64,000 nt of DNA from NCBI RefSeq assembly GCF_014192395.1, contig NZ_JACHXW010000031.1, positions 1-64,000 on the forward strand, in the 5' to 3' direction. Below the pieces are notes generated by a model. It saw only the letters and a list, made by a program, of their open reading frames with translations. It did no database searches and was not told where the DNA came from. A program made the translations under genes and the position numbers. The DNA comes from Paenibacillus endophyticus (GTDB lineage Bacteria; Bacillota; Bacilli; Paenibacillales; Paenibacillaceae). Positions 28,956 to 37,536 of this stretch are shown piece after piece (position 1 is the first letter of the stretch; the number at the start of each line of letters is the position of its first letter).

Positions 28956-29648
28956 TTAACGTCCTTTTTCCACTACCTCAACGCCCTTCGGCACAATCAG
29001 GGTCAGCCTAGTATCAACCGAATCAGAGATGAGCCCGCTATCACGCCGATCGACTGCACCGACCATAACATACATGGTTGAGCCAATGATCTCGGTCTGC
29101 ATGATCTTGCTGTCCAGCCGGTCCAGCTTCTCCGAAGAGCGATAACGAACTTGGCCAATGAGCTGCAGCTCCCGAGCATCCGTTTGGTCCAATTCAATCC
29201 CATCCCATGCTTGCACGACGATCTTATTGATGCTCGCAGGCACCTTTACCGTTTTGGTCTCGACGAAAGCCGTACGCTGCGTCATATTCAGTCCTCTTTG
29301 CAGCTCATCGAATAATCCCGTAGACATGAGAAGGGCAAGCCCTAAGCTCACCGTTCCGATTGCGCCAACAAAAAACACGCTCATCCAATCGTAGCGAACG
29401 ACCGTGCGATTGCTATTCGAAAACTTCAAATAAAGCAGCAGCTCAGCCCCGAGCATAATAAATACAACGGGAGCAACCCACAAGAGCACCTCGAATGCCT
29501 CCATGTCCTGCCACAGCGATACCGCGAGCGCCGTACCGATGAGCATCAGCGTTACCCCCATGGAAAGGGAGCCTACGCGCCATGTCCGGATATTTATCGG
29601 CTCATGAACGACTGCTTGAGCTGCATGCGGCGGGATTACCGTGTTCAA
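28956..29648 (-). CDS. Membrane protein with DUF4097-like C-terminal part, last gene of ECF operon
   Basis: Protein of 230 residues: three hydrophobic segments (about 27-45, 53-73, 90-112), then an extracytoplasmic region whose repeated short strands (VPASINKIVVQAWDGIELDQTDA... TRLTLIVPKGVEVVE) look like the start of a DUF4097/adhesin-like beta-solenoid. It starts at a TTG with GAGGAGGA upstream and overlaps the preceding gene's stop by four bases, so it is coupled to it. Function unknown; the operon suggests a role in an envelope response governed by the ECF sigma factor. Confidence 0.75.
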   Translation of the reverse strand: MNTVIPPHAAQAVVHEPINIRTWRVGSLSMGVTLMLIGTALAVSLWQDMEAFEVLLWVAPVVFIMLGAELLLYLKFSNSNRTVVRYDWMSVFFVGAIGTVSLGLALLMSTGLFDELQRGLNMTQRTAFVETKTVKVPASINKIVVQAWDGIELDQTDARELQLIGQVRYRSSEKLDRLDSKIMQTEIIGSTMYVMVGAVDRRDSGLISDSVDTRLTLIVPKGVEVVEKGR

Positions 29649-30817
29649 TGCGACTCCTCCTCACGTTTTGGAATACGCGACTTTGGCAGCTCAGGCGGCT
29701 TTCCTCTGAATATATCAGTAGATGGCCGATTGCCGAAGGCTAGGCGCAATCCCACAATAATCATTATAAAAGCAACGACAGCAGTCGGAATCATGTATTT
29801 GACCTGCATATATTGATTGTACAGCTGACTCGAGAAATGAGACGTAACCTCGGCAGCGACACGGTCCATTAAATAATAAACGCCGAATCCGAGCAGCCCG
29901 ATCCCAAACCATCTTTGATAAGGAACCAGCTGCGTAAGGACAGGCTCGTCCGTAAGGTCCTCCCGCTCATAACGCGAAGCCTGCTGCAGCGCATCAAAGA
30001 ACGCATAACACCAGAACAGCGGGAGCAGGAAGAAGAACAGCGACAGCCGCAGATTGTCCATAATGAATATGGTCAGTAGAAAACCGCCCATCAACTGCAG
30101 CCCTCGTTTTTGCAAGCCCAAATAAAGATGTCCCGCTCCTGGGAAAATAGATAATGCGATCGCCAGCACCTTGCTCTTGCGTCCGGAGGCGATATACGAT
30201 TCCATATCCTCGAATATAGCCCGATCCATAAGAAGCTCGCCGCGATGCTTGGCATTCAGCTGGCTTATCGCATCGAACATGCTGTAGATCCAAATCACGG
30301 GCAAAGCAAGCAGAAATACGAGCAGCTCTCCCCTATGAATAATCGCACTCAGAAATACGATGATCGCAAACCATCCGATAAACGAAATAAGTATCGTGAT
30401 GCCGCGCTGCATAAGACCCATATTCATATGGCCCAGTCCAGGTATGAAGGAGAACAGGATCGTTCTCGTTTTCTCTCGCTGCTGCTCAAGCGCAAGCGGT
30501 ACAAAGCCGGGACCGAAGTGATCGCCGGGGTGTTCGAAAGGATGCTGAACCACATGCGGCGATACGCCTTTGCCAACAAGCAGCGTAAACAGCATATCGA
30601 CCATGTTCACGATCCATGTGATGAGCGCCACGAACACCAAGAAAAACATAAACCCGTCATCCATGCTAGCGCCGGTAATCGCAATAAGCAGCATCAGGCC
30701 AAGTGAGCCAAAAAAACCTCCGCCGTACAGCACTGCGCGTACGGGACGATTGATATATCCATGCCCGACACCGGGCAGGAATGCGAGTAAAAATGCCAAT
30801 AAGGGGCTTTTGTTCAT
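29645..30817 (-). CDS. Polytopic membrane protein with three PGxGH repeats
   Basis: Protein of 390 residues built from three similar modules of about 105 residues. Each begins with a hydrophobic stretch ending PGxGH (residues 15-19, 126-130, 226-230) and ends with a segment like WIVNMVD, WIYSMFDAI or WCYAFFDAL. The module resembles a TM2-like pair of helices. A basic/Pro-rich cytoplasmic tail (PPELPKSRIPKREEESH) closes the protein. Ribosome binding site AAAGGAA. It lies between the anti-sigma factor and the DUF4097-like gene. I do not know a characterised homologue; sensing or modulating the anti-sigma factor is a guess from position. Confidence 0.75.
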   Translation of the reverse strand: MNKSPLLAFLLAFLPGVGHGYINRPVRAVLYGGGFFGSLGLMLLIAITGASMDDGFMFFLVFVALITWIVNMVDMLFTLLVGKGVSPHVVQHPFEHPGDHFGPGFVPLALEQQREKTRTILFSFIPGLGHMNMGLMQRGITILISFIGWFAIIVFLSAIIHRGELLVFLLALPVIWIYSMFDAISQLNAKHRGELLMDRAIFEDMESYIASGRKSKVLAIALSIFPGAGHLYLGLQKRGLQLMGGFLLTIFIMDNLRLSLFFFLLPLFWCYAFFDALQQASRYEREDLTDEPVLTQLVPYQRWFGIGLLGFGVYYLMDRVAAEVTSHFSSQLYNQYMQVKYMIPTAVVAFIMIIVGLRLAFGNRPSTDIFRGKPPELPKSRIPKREEESH

Positions 30818-30844
30818 GCTGTATCATTCCTTTCTATTATGGTT

Positions 30845-31420
30845 TTATGGTTTAAAACGGGTAGCCTTCAAGCTGTCCAACCATGACCCGGTTTGGTTAA
30901 CGATCTGATCCGACCATGATTCCGAATATTTGTTGTCGTCCTCATCAGGCTTCGGCTCCACGATCGGCTGGCGATTCTCATTCAGATCATGTTGAACCAG
31001 TTTCTGCGAGAAGGAGGCGAATGTTCCGCTTATAAGCAGCAGCAGCGTAATGGAGGCTGCAATCGTATAGTGTGTGATTGGATGCTGCAGCCAGGTGCGC
31101 AGGCGCGGCGCCTTTTCCAGCTTGGATTCGGACACATGCCGCTTAGATGCAACGGCTTCTTGCCGAAGCTCTTCCATTAGCTGTCCTACCACACGCTGCT
31201 CAAGCAAAGCCATGTCAGGAAGGATTAAGCGAGAAGAGCTATTCTCGGCGAATGAGGCTGAAAGCTCCTCTTCCTCCGACCATGCAATGGCATCCATCAA
31301 AAGCTGCAAACACAAATCGCAGCCGGCCAAATGCCGTTCTGCCTCTGACCGTTCAACACCCGTCAACTTGTCCTTCACGTACAGAATCATTCGATCCTGC
31401 GCGATATGCTCATCTCTCAT
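30845..31420 (-). CDS. Anti-sigma factor with zinc-binding motif
   Basis: Membrane anti-sigma factor of 191 residues. The N-terminal cytoplasmic domain has the ZAS motif HxxxCxxC (H30, C34, C37), followed by a linker, one transmembrane helix (about 117-137) and a 55-residue extracytoplasmic tail ending QTGSWLDSLKATRFKP. It overlaps the sigma gene by four bases and has AAGGAGGA upstream. It is expected to hold the adjacent ECF sigma factor inactive until an envelope signal releases it. Confidence 0.88.
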   Translation of the reverse strand: MRDEHIAQDRMILYVKDKLTGVERSEAERHLAGCDLCLQLLMDAIAWSEEEELSASFAENSSSRLILPDMALLEQRVVGQLMEELRQEAVASKRHVSESKLEKAPRLRTWLQHPITHYTIAASITLLLLISGTFASFSQKLVQHDLNENRQPIVEPKPDEDDNKYSESWSDQIVNQTGSWLDSLKATRFKP

Positions 31421-32076
31421 TCGAAATCCTCCTTCCGCCAGTGGCGCCTCATCCAGCTTCTAGCCCGGTACAGCCTTGACTCTACGCTCTTAAGCTCCAG
31501 TCCCGTTTCAGCGGCTATCTGCTCGTACGACTTATCTTCCATATAATAAGCCATGACGACCTCGCGATAATTATTCGGCATCTCGTCTACCCGGTCTCGG
31601 ATATGCTTCCGATCCGCTTGTTCCATCGCAACCACCTCGGCAGCGGGCATAACCGCGTTATCCTCCTGCTGTTTTTCCGATAGGGTGTCGCTGTCCCCAA
31701 GCTCTTCCGGCCTTCGCGCCCTGCTTCGTTTGAAATCAATCGATCGGTTAACGGCAATGCGCGTTATCCAGGTTTTCAATCCATCTAATCGGCAATCCGG
31801 AAGGGAGCGATAGATTTGCAGCAGCACTTCCTGCGTAACATCCTCCGCATCATGCGGAGAATGAAGCACTGCGAAGACTGTTCTATATATATAAGGACCA
31901 TATGCTTGCACAAAAGGGCCATAATGCTCGGGCCCGCCCTTCTGCACCGCCTTGATCCAATCTTCATCTTGAATGTCGCTCCACTCCTTCCCAATCCAAT
32001 AGACGCCAGCCAGTCCCTCTTCCCCTGCACTGCCGTCAAAAATAATTTCAGCTCTTGCGCAAATGCATCCGCTCAC
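31417..32076 (-). CDS. ECF RNA polymerase sigma factor
   Basis: Sigma-70 family ECF factor, 219 residues from the GTG at 32076. Region 2 (DAEDVTQEVLLQIYRSLPDCRLDGLKTWITRIAVNRSIDFKRS) and region 4 (MPNNYREVVMAYYMEDKSYEQIAAETGLELKSVESRLYRAR) are clear. The first roughly 37 residues have no counterpart in most ECF factors, so the start is uncertain. The GTG has GATGAGG seven bases upstream, which lies in the 3' arm of the ywhD terminator; an ATT after AAGGAG further in is an alternative. First gene of a four-gene operon with its anti-sigma factor. Confidence 0.9.
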   Translation of the reverse strand: MSGCICARAEIIFDGSAGEEGLAGVYWIGKEWSDIQDEDWIKAVQKGGPEHYGPFVQAYGPYIYRTVFAVLHSPHDAEDVTQEVLLQIYRSLPDCRLDGLKTWITRIAVNRSIDFKRSRARRPEELGDSDTLSEKQQEDNAVMPAAEVVAMEQADRKHIRDRVDEMPNNYREVVMAYYMEDKSYEQIAAETGLELKSVESRLYRARSWMRRHWRKEDFE

Positions 32077-32077
32077 G

Positions 32078-32125
32078 CAAAAACCTCATCATTCGTAAGG
32101 GCGTGCCCCTGCGAACGATGAGGTT
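32078..32125 (-). terminator. ywhD terminator that contains the sigma gene's Shine-Dalgarno
   Basis: Minus strand: AACCTCATCGTTCG (32125-32112) pairs with CGAATGATGAGGTT (one wobble), with an inner AGGG/CCCT pair, then TTTTG. ATGAGG in the right arm is the ribosome binding site of the ECF sigma gene. Confidence 0.7.
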
Positions 32126-32181
32126 CTTATCCTTTATTGCCGCAAGCGCACACCTTGCTTCTTTGCCGCTGCTGCGTTTTC

Positions 32182-32706
32182 CTACCCGCCAAGCGACTGC
32201 TTAAGCTCTTCGGGCGAGCGGTCCCACCATTCTTGGTTGTGTTCGACCAGAAGCTTCCGCAGCGCCGCTCTCTCTACCTCGCCAAGCTCGGTCAGGTTAT
32301 AGCGGCGTTTGATGGAATGATCCAGCTTATTAACGTGGTCGGCTAGAATCTTCCAGCCCCGGCGCGCCTCGGAATCAATCAGCATTTCGCATGCCGTTGC
32401 GCCGGCGTAATATGACCCTTCCTCGTTGCGGTCAACGGCTACCCAGACGATCCAGCACTGGCGCCCGTTCGGCGTGTCCTCTTTGTTTGGCGTGAACTTG
32501 ATGCCGCGCTCCACCTTGCTTTTGGCATGCATGGCCCCAACATCGATATAAGCGACTCCGTCATCGATAATGACACAGGATACGGCGCTTAGATCGATTG
32601 TCCCTGCACCAAAGCCTTTATGTTGTTTGCTGCTCACTACGTTGAGCGACAGTGATTTCTTTTCCTTTTTTTCCGGCTGAGCCGGCTGTCCTTGTTCTTC
32701 CGTCAT
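32182..32706 (-). CDS. ywhD: YwhD family protein
   Basis: Cytoplasmic protein of 174 residues matching the YwhD family (FGAGTIDLSAVSCVIIDDG, DVGAMHAKSKVERGIKF, ending KQSLGG). The function is unknown. A Lys/Glu/Gln-rich stretch at the start is common in relatives. In B. subtilis ywhD neighbours pbpG, speE and speB, which here are 10 kb to the left, with the qox and ECF operons between. Divergent from the M1 peptidase gene. Confidence 0.9.
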   Translation of the reverse strand: MTEEQGQPAQPEKKEKKSLSLNVVSSKQHKGFGAGTIDLSAVSCVIIDDGVAYIDVGAMHAKSKVERGIKFTPNKEDTPNGRQCWIVWVAVDRNEEGSYYAGATACEMLIDSEARRGWKILADHVNKLDHSIKRRYNLTELGEVERAALRKLLVEHNQEWWDRSPEELKQSLGG

Positions 32707-32811
32707 GCGTATTCACACCTTCCCCATACAATAATTCCATTTTAGCTAATAATCATCGAAAAGCAAACATATACATGCTGTAGATGCTTGTCAACGGGAG
32801 GGAAACGTTCA

Positions 32812-34827
32812 ATGACTCCACGCTATTTCAAACGAATTTTACTCGTAATACTCGCAGTCGTCATGCTCGGCTTATCGGTGCACTACGGCTTCGGGAATGC
32901 TTGGCAATCCCAATATACGTATGCTTTTGCCCCCGCCGCCAAAGCCAAGCAAGCACCTGCTCCTGCGCCGAAATCGGCCAAGCCGCCAACCGTGCAGGAA
33001 CCAAACACCGTCATGACGCCAAAGCCGGAGGAGCTCAGCAATCGTGTTGTTGAGTACCATATTAGCGTGCATTTGGTTGATGATGCCAAGGGATTGAACG
33101 GGGACCAAACGGTCACTTGGAATAACCCTGGGAAAAAAGAGGTGTCCGAGCTCTACTTCCATCTATACCCGAATGCCTTCCAGTCCGATGAATCCACTTT
33201 CATGAAGGAATCGGGAGGCAAGCTGCGGCAGGATGAGGCAACGCTGAACAGCAAGGGCTACATGAAGCTGCTTACGCTGGAGACGCTTGATGGCGAAAGC
33301 CTGCTGCCGCGCCTGCAATACGTTCAGCCTGATGACGGCAACGATAATGACTTCACCTTGGCCAAAATCCGGCTGCCTGAGCCTGTAGCCCCGGGGAAGT
33401 CGGTTACGCTTCGCATGGGCTATGAAGTAAAGCTGCCCGAGGTGTTCGCAAGAATGGGCTATTCCGGTGATTTTGTGATGGCGGGGCAATGGTTTCCCAA
33501 AATTGCGGTCTATGAGCCGACTGGAACACGCGGACGAACAGCCGAGGGCTGGAATGTTCACCAGTATCACGGAAATTCCGAATTTTACAGCGACTTCGGC
33601 ATCTACAGCGTAAGAATTAAAGTGCCGGAAGCTTACACCGTGGCCGCTACCGGCTTTCAAACCAAGCCTATCGAAATCAAGGATCAAATGAAGGTCTACC
33701 AGTTTTATGCAGATGATGTGCACGACTTTGCATGGTCGGCCTCTCCCGACTTCGTCTATGAAGAGACGGCCTATTCCGATAAGGGCATACCAGGCGTTCG
33801 TATAAAGCTCTATCTAGACCCGTCGCACGCCGCCTTGAAGGACCGCTACATGCATGCTGCCAAATCAGCACTCTCGAGCTACGCCAAATGGTATGGGGAG
33901 TACCCCTATAGCACGCTATCGATTGTCGTACCGCCTAAAGGAGCAAACGGCGCCGGCGGAATGGAATACCCTACCCTCATCACGGCCTTCGCTGCGGAGA
34001 AGCAGAATCCAGGCTACGATCTGGAACGTACGGTCGTTCATGAGATCGGACACCAGTATTGGTACGGAATGGTCGCCTCCAACGAATTCGAAGAAGCGTG
34101 GCTGGATGAAGGCTTTACGTCTTATGCGGAGGATAAGGTGATGGAGACGACGTATGGCGTAGAATCCAATCTGCGCGTGGAGGCCAGCTACATGACCGAT
34201 CCTGCCCCTTTGAAGCAGCCTTCGTGGGCGTATGGCAGCCATTCGCAATATGCCGAAAACGTCTATATGCGCGCCAAGCTTGTGCTAATCGGCATCGAGA
34301 ATCAGGTCGGCTCCCGAACGATGCAGAAAATTCTGCGCACTTACTTCCAGAAGTTCAAATTTAAGCACCCTACTTCATCCGACTTCCAGCGGGTTGTGGA
34401 GCAGGTGACCAAGACCAAATGGCATGATTATTTCAGCCAATACGTATATGACGATCAAATGGCAGACTTCTCGATCGAATCCATTCATGTCCGTCCTGTC
34501 ACGCAGGATGGCGCCAACATGTACGAGTCCATCGTCCTTGTCAAAAAGAACGGCGGCACCAATGGCGACATAAAAATTCTCATGCGCTTTAAAGACGGCT
34601 CAGAGGTCACAAAGCTATGGCATGCGGAAGAATCGCATATGCAATATAAGCTCCTGCACTCCACTCCGCTCGAATGGGCGATGGTTGACCCCAAATACAG
34701 CAATGTGCTCGATAACAAGCTCATCAACAACTATATGCAGGCCCAGCTGCCCGAAGACACGCGAACGAGATGGAGCCTCGGTACGGTCAAGCTGATTGAA
34801 GGTCTGCTCGGGTCGCTGAGCTGGTAA
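32812..34827 (+). CDS. M1 family zinc metallopeptidase, membrane-anchored
   Basis: Gluzincin aminopeptidase-like protein of 671 residues. An N-terminal signal anchor (about 8-25, ILLVILAVVMLGLSVHYGF) and a Pro/Ala-rich linker are followed by an M1 beta-domain (about 75-280) and the catalytic domain with HEIGHQYWYG and the third zinc ligand in WLDEGFTSYAED. The substrate-binding GAMEN motif is replaced by GAGGMEYP, as in other bacterial secreted M1 proteins. The ATG at 32812 follows GGGAGGGAA; eight upstream codons are in frame. It probably acts on peptides at the outer face of the membrane. Cotranscribed with the next membrane protein gene. Confidence 0.92.
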   Translation: MTPRYFKRILLVILAVVMLGLSVHYGFGNAWQSQYTYAFAPAAKAKQAPAPAPKSAKPPTVQEPNTVMTPKPEELSNRVVEYHISVHLVDDAKGLNGDQTVTWNNPGKKEVSELYFHLYPNAFQSDESTFMKESGGKLRQDEATLNSKGYMKLLTLETLDGESLLPRLQYVQPDDGNDNDFTLAKIRLPEPVAPGKSVTLRMGYEVKLPEVFARMGYSGDFVMAGQWFPKIAVYEPTGTRGRTAEGWNVHQYHGNSEFYSDFGIYSVRIKVPEAYTVAATGFQTKPIEIKDQMKVYQFYADDVHDFAWSASPDFVYEETAYSDKGIPGVRIKLYLDPSHAALKDRYMHAAKSALSSYAKWYGEYPYSTLSIVVPPKGANGAGGMEYPTLITAFAAEKQNPGYDLERTVVHEIGHQYWYGMVASNEFEEAWLDEGFTSYAEDKVMETTYGVESNLRVEASYMTDPAPLKQPSWAYGSHSQYAENVYMRAKLVLIGIENQVGSRTMQKILRTYFQKFKFKHPTSSDFQRVVEQVTKTKWHDYFSQYVYDDQMADFSIESIHVRPVTQDGANMYESIVLVKKNGGTNGDIKILMRFKDGSEVTKLWHAEESHMQYKLLHSTPLEWAMVDPKYSNVLDNKLINNYMQAQLPEDTRTRWSLGTVKLIEGLLGSLSW

Positions 34828-34854
34828 GTAACTGCGTTCAAGGAGCGATAAACG

Positions 34855-35670
34855 ATGAAGATACATGTCAAGCAAGGCTGGCAACTGGCAGTCAAGCATT
34901 TCTACCTTGTCATCTTATTATTTCTATACCAGCTGCTGTGGGGATTTTTCCTCTACCGCTTTATTGATTCGGTCGTGTCGCCTTTGCTGCGAAGATATCC
35001 GGGCTCTTATCCGTCCGACACGGCAGCCCAGGTCTTCATGACCGAGGCGCAGTTCCAGCTGTTCAAGACCGATATTATCTCTCCTTATGTATGGATGCTA
35101 GGAGGCCTTTTGGCGGCAAGAATGCTGCTCACCCCATTATTCAACGCCGGGCTATTCTATTCGTTCAATCAAGCACGCTCAGACGGCAGCACGCGCTTCC
35201 TGGAGGGCATTAAAAAAACGTGGAAGCCGGTCGTCCTGCTTTACTGGATAGAAGCCGTACTTTCCATTGCACCTGCTTGGTATGTGCTGCCGCGTTCATT
35301 AGACGCTCTCCTTGAGAGCGGCTCCACGACTGAGCTGCTGCAGGCCGTTCTTCCAGGGGCCGCACTGTGGCTGCTCTGGGGCACTGTGCTGCATTTGATG
35401 TTTCTCGCCATGCAGTTCGGGGCCACATCGGGAGAAGGCGTATTCCGTTCCCTGTGGCGCGCACTCCGCAACTTCCTCTCTTATGCGGCTATCTCGCTCA
35501 TAATGTGGGGAATCGGCGCTGCGGCCGGGCTCGTGGTCACAAGCTTATCCATGCTGTGGGCTGGGCTGTTCGCGCTCATATTGCATCAGGGCTACCACCT
35601 CATTCGCACGCTAATGAAGGTGTGGACGATAGCCGCTCAGTACGATTGCCTTCAAACGAAACAGCTTTAG
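34855..35670 (+). CDS. Polytopic membrane protein, unknown function
   Basis: Hydrophobic protein of 271 residues with about five to six predicted membrane segments (for example 16-37, 82-105, 123-143, 165-185, 207-240) and no recognisable catalytic motif. It begins 27 bases after the M1 peptidase stop with AAGGAG as ribosome binding site, so it is most likely in the same operon. The pairing suggests a role linked to that surface peptidase, but no function can be assigned from sequence. Confidence 0.75.
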   Translation: MKIHVKQGWQLAVKHFYLVILLFLYQLLWGFFLYRFIDSVVSPLLRRYPGSYPSDTAAQVFMTEAQFQLFKTDIISPYVWMLGGLLAARMLLTPLFNAGLFYSFNQARSDGSTRFLEGIKKTWKPVVLLYWIEAVLSIAPAWYVLPRSLDALLESGSTTELLQAVLPGAALWLLWGTVLHLMFLAMQFGATSGEGVFRSLWRALRNFLSYAAISLIMWGIGAAAGLVVTSLSMLWAGLFALILHQGYHLIRTLMKVWTIAAQYDCLQTKQL

Positions 35671-35679
35671 CGCGAGTAG

Positions 35680-35722
35680 GCCTTCAACTCCACGAATGAT
35701 GTGGAAATGAAGGCTTTTTTTT
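35680..35722 (+). terminator. Terminator after the M1 peptidase operon
   Basis: GCCTTCA-CCAC pairs with GTGG-TGAAGGC, followed by TTTTTTTT. Confidence 0.85.
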
Positions 35723-35799
35723 GTAATTCCAGCGCAACTAAACGATGTCATTTCTGTATAAATAGTTGTATGAAATTAAAAGTTGGAGGATACACGCAA

Positions 35800-36384
35800 A
35801 TGATGCGTAAAAAACTAGTCATTTTATCAATGGCCCTGCTACTCGCCGGCGGTTCAATCGTTGCAGCAGACAAATTAATGCAGAAGGTTACGCTGCTTTA
35901 CAATAATAAGCAATCGTCGGAAGACGGACTTCTTGTCGACGACAAAGTGTATATCAACATTCGCTCGTTATCCGACTCCTTGCAGGCTTTTATCCAATGG
36001 AAAGGCAGCGAAAAGAAGCTTGTCATCCAAAAACCGAACGTCCACATGTTTATGATGAACGAGAAAAGAACCATGTTCGGTCAGGTGGAAAAGGGAAGCG
36101 TCCAGAAGTTCTTGGTACAAGCGCAAATCGACAATTTGAATGTAGCGATAACGGAATTCAAGGTCACGCTTACGGATCCTAACGACAAAGAAATAACAAT
36201 TGATAGGCGCAGCCAAGCGGATGATGATTTCAAGGAATTTGTCGAGAAGGACACCTTCTGGTTCAGCTCCAAGCTTGTCTCTTATGATTTCAAATACGCC
36301 GGAAGATACAAGCTGCGCTTCTGGATGGAGCAGAAGAATGCCGAGCCTCAGTTGATATCAGAGAAAATCATCACGGCCAAATAG
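35800..36384 (+). CDS. Secreted protein with copper-amine-oxidase-N-like (stalk) domain
   Basis: Secreted protein of 194 residues: signal peptide (about 1-24, cut after VAA), then a segment LLVDDKVYINIRSLSDSLQAFIQWKGSEKKLVIQK typical of the copper amine oxidase N-terminal-like domain that is abundant in Paenibacillaceae exported proteins. The second half (about 75-190) is beta-rich with no known family. The ATG at 35800 follows GGAGG at eight bases; 33 upstream codons in the same frame run through the preceding terminator and are excluded. Binding of wall or surface partners is inferred. Confidence 0.8.
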   Translation: MMRKKLVILSMALLLAGGSIVAADKLMQKVTLLYNNKQSSEDGLLVDDKVYINIRSLSDSLQAFIQWKGSEKKLVIQKPNVHMFMMNEKRTMFGQVEKGSVQKFLVQAQIDNLNVAITEFKVTLTDPNDKEITIDRRSQADDDFKEFVEKDTFWFSSKLVSYDFKYAGRYKLRFWMEQKNAEPQLISEKIITAK

Positions 36385-36422
36385 GACACTGTATTCAAGC
36401 GGAGATATACAAATCACAACAA

Positions 36423-36448
36423 AACCTCTGTTCATTCAGAGGTTTTTT
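36423..36448 (+). terminator. Intrinsic terminator
   Basis: AACCTCTG (36423-36430) pairs with CAGAGGTT (36437-36444), followed by TTTTGC. From here to 36747 no gene is seen, apart from a five-codon ATG frame at 36716 with a good ribosome binding site (AGGCAGGAG). Confidence 0.85.
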
Positions 36449-36747
36449 GCATGAAAATTTTCTAATCTTTTTCTCGCAAATCATTCATTTACCGCCAACT
36501 GCGGGACTTTAGACTTGTCTATGCCATTCACAGCCAGCGGACGAATCGGTATATTTTACAAGGTATTCACATAATTAATGAAATTGAGTTAACTCATTTA
36601 GTAAGAAAGAACTACTAATGATCGTTTATCTTACACAAAAAACGGTTAAACGAAGGAAATAGTCAAAAGGTTACATGAGAATTATTAGAATTTGCAATTA
36701 AAGGCAGGAGATCAATGAAAATAATCGAATAATTCTCAAGAGCAATA

Positions 36748-36880
36748 AAAAACGGCCTAATTCCCTATCGGGAAACGGGGGAACCACTCTGGGTGAATTG
36801 ATTCCGACGTCTGATTTATCGCAGCGCGCCTGAGGAATCATAGGGAACCTTCAACCGAACCCCACAGCTAACCTCGTCGG
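36748..36880 (+). promoter_or_regulatory. Cyclic di-AMP (ydaO/yuaA) riboswitch
   Basis: Conserved ydaO elements appear in order: ATCGGGAAACGGGGGAACCA (36767-36786), GGGTGAATT, a variable arm, CAACCGAACCCCACAGCTAA (36852-36871) and CCTCGTCGGC. The class binds c-di-AMP and usually lowers expression of cell-wall hydrolases and potassium transporters when c-di-AMP is high. Here the last helix ends about ten bases before the NlpC/P60 ribosome binding site and no terminator lies between. Confidence 0.92.
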
Positions 36881-36900
36881 CATTGGAAGGAGTTTCACAA

Positions 36901-37377
36901 TTGAAAAAGATTACAGCACTACTCCTGGGTCTCGTTCTCGTGCTCGCTTTCCAAGCGGGAAGCGCTTTCGCAGACTCAAAACTGAACGGATTCATCAATG
37001 ATGTTATTGGTAGTCCGTACAAAAGCGGCGGAACCACGTCGAGAGGGTTCGATTGCTCCGGTTTTACGAGCTATGTGTTCGATAAAATGGGCATTGAACT
37101 TCCACGTACTTCCGGTTCGCAAGCAAAATCAGGTTCGAAGGTCGCTAAGGCTGACCTAATTCCGGGAGATCTTGTGTTCTTCGACACAGTCGGTGGCAAT
37201 AACAGCACCGTATCCCATGTTGGCATTTACATCGGAGACGGCAAGTTTGCACATTCTTCCTCCAGCCGAGGCGTTGTGACAGACAAACTTAGCTCCTCTT
37301 ATTATGAAGACCGTTATGTGACTGCACGTCGTGTCATGGACGCGGATTCTTTCCAATCGTATGCCGACGCACAATAG
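36901..37377 (+). CDS. Secreted NlpC/P60 peptidoglycan endopeptidase
   Basis: Cell-wall hydrolase of 158 residues: signal peptide (about 1-23, cleavage after AFA), then directly an NlpC/P60 domain with the catalytic Cys in GFDCSGFT and His in VSHVGIYIGDG; the third polar residue follows in KFAHSSSSRG. There are no LysM or SH3 wall-binding domains. Such enzymes cut the D-Glu-diaminopimelate bond. The TTG at 36901 follows GGAAGGAG; an upstream TTG at 36883 overlaps that site. Regulated by the c-di-AMP riboswitch directly upstream. Confidence 0.93.
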   Translation: MKKITALLLGLVLVLAFQAGSAFADSKLNGFINDVIGSPYKSGGTTSRGFDCSGFTSYVFDKMGIELPRTSGSQAKSGSKVAKADLIPGDLVFFDTVGGNNSTVSHVGIYIGDGKFAHSSSSRGVVTDKLSSSYYEDRYVTARRVMDADSFQSYADAQ

Positions 37378-37422
37378 AGCAACCTATCCCCTCTCTTAGA
37401 GAGCTGCTAAGGTAGACTCAAT

Positions 37423-37479
37423 CAGCAAAGCCGCAGTTTTTTGTCCTCTGACGACAAACGACTTGCGGCTTTGCTGTTT
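37423..37479 (+). terminator. Terminator of the NlpC/P60 gene
   Basis: CAGCAAAGCCGCA (37423-37435) pairs perfectly with TGCGGCTTTGCTG (37464-37476), with further pairing inside, then TTTC. Confidence 0.75.
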
Positions 37480-37536
37480 CATTACAAGCTGATTGCAGTG
37501 TGCATGCTGCCGCATTCAGGGAAGGAGAAATACCCG

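Noticed and set aside
36650-36700. AAGGAAAT...AGAATTAT considered as a sigma-H promoter upstream of the riboswitch
   Set aside because: The gap between AGGA and GAAT is 21 bases, longer than the 17-18 needed.
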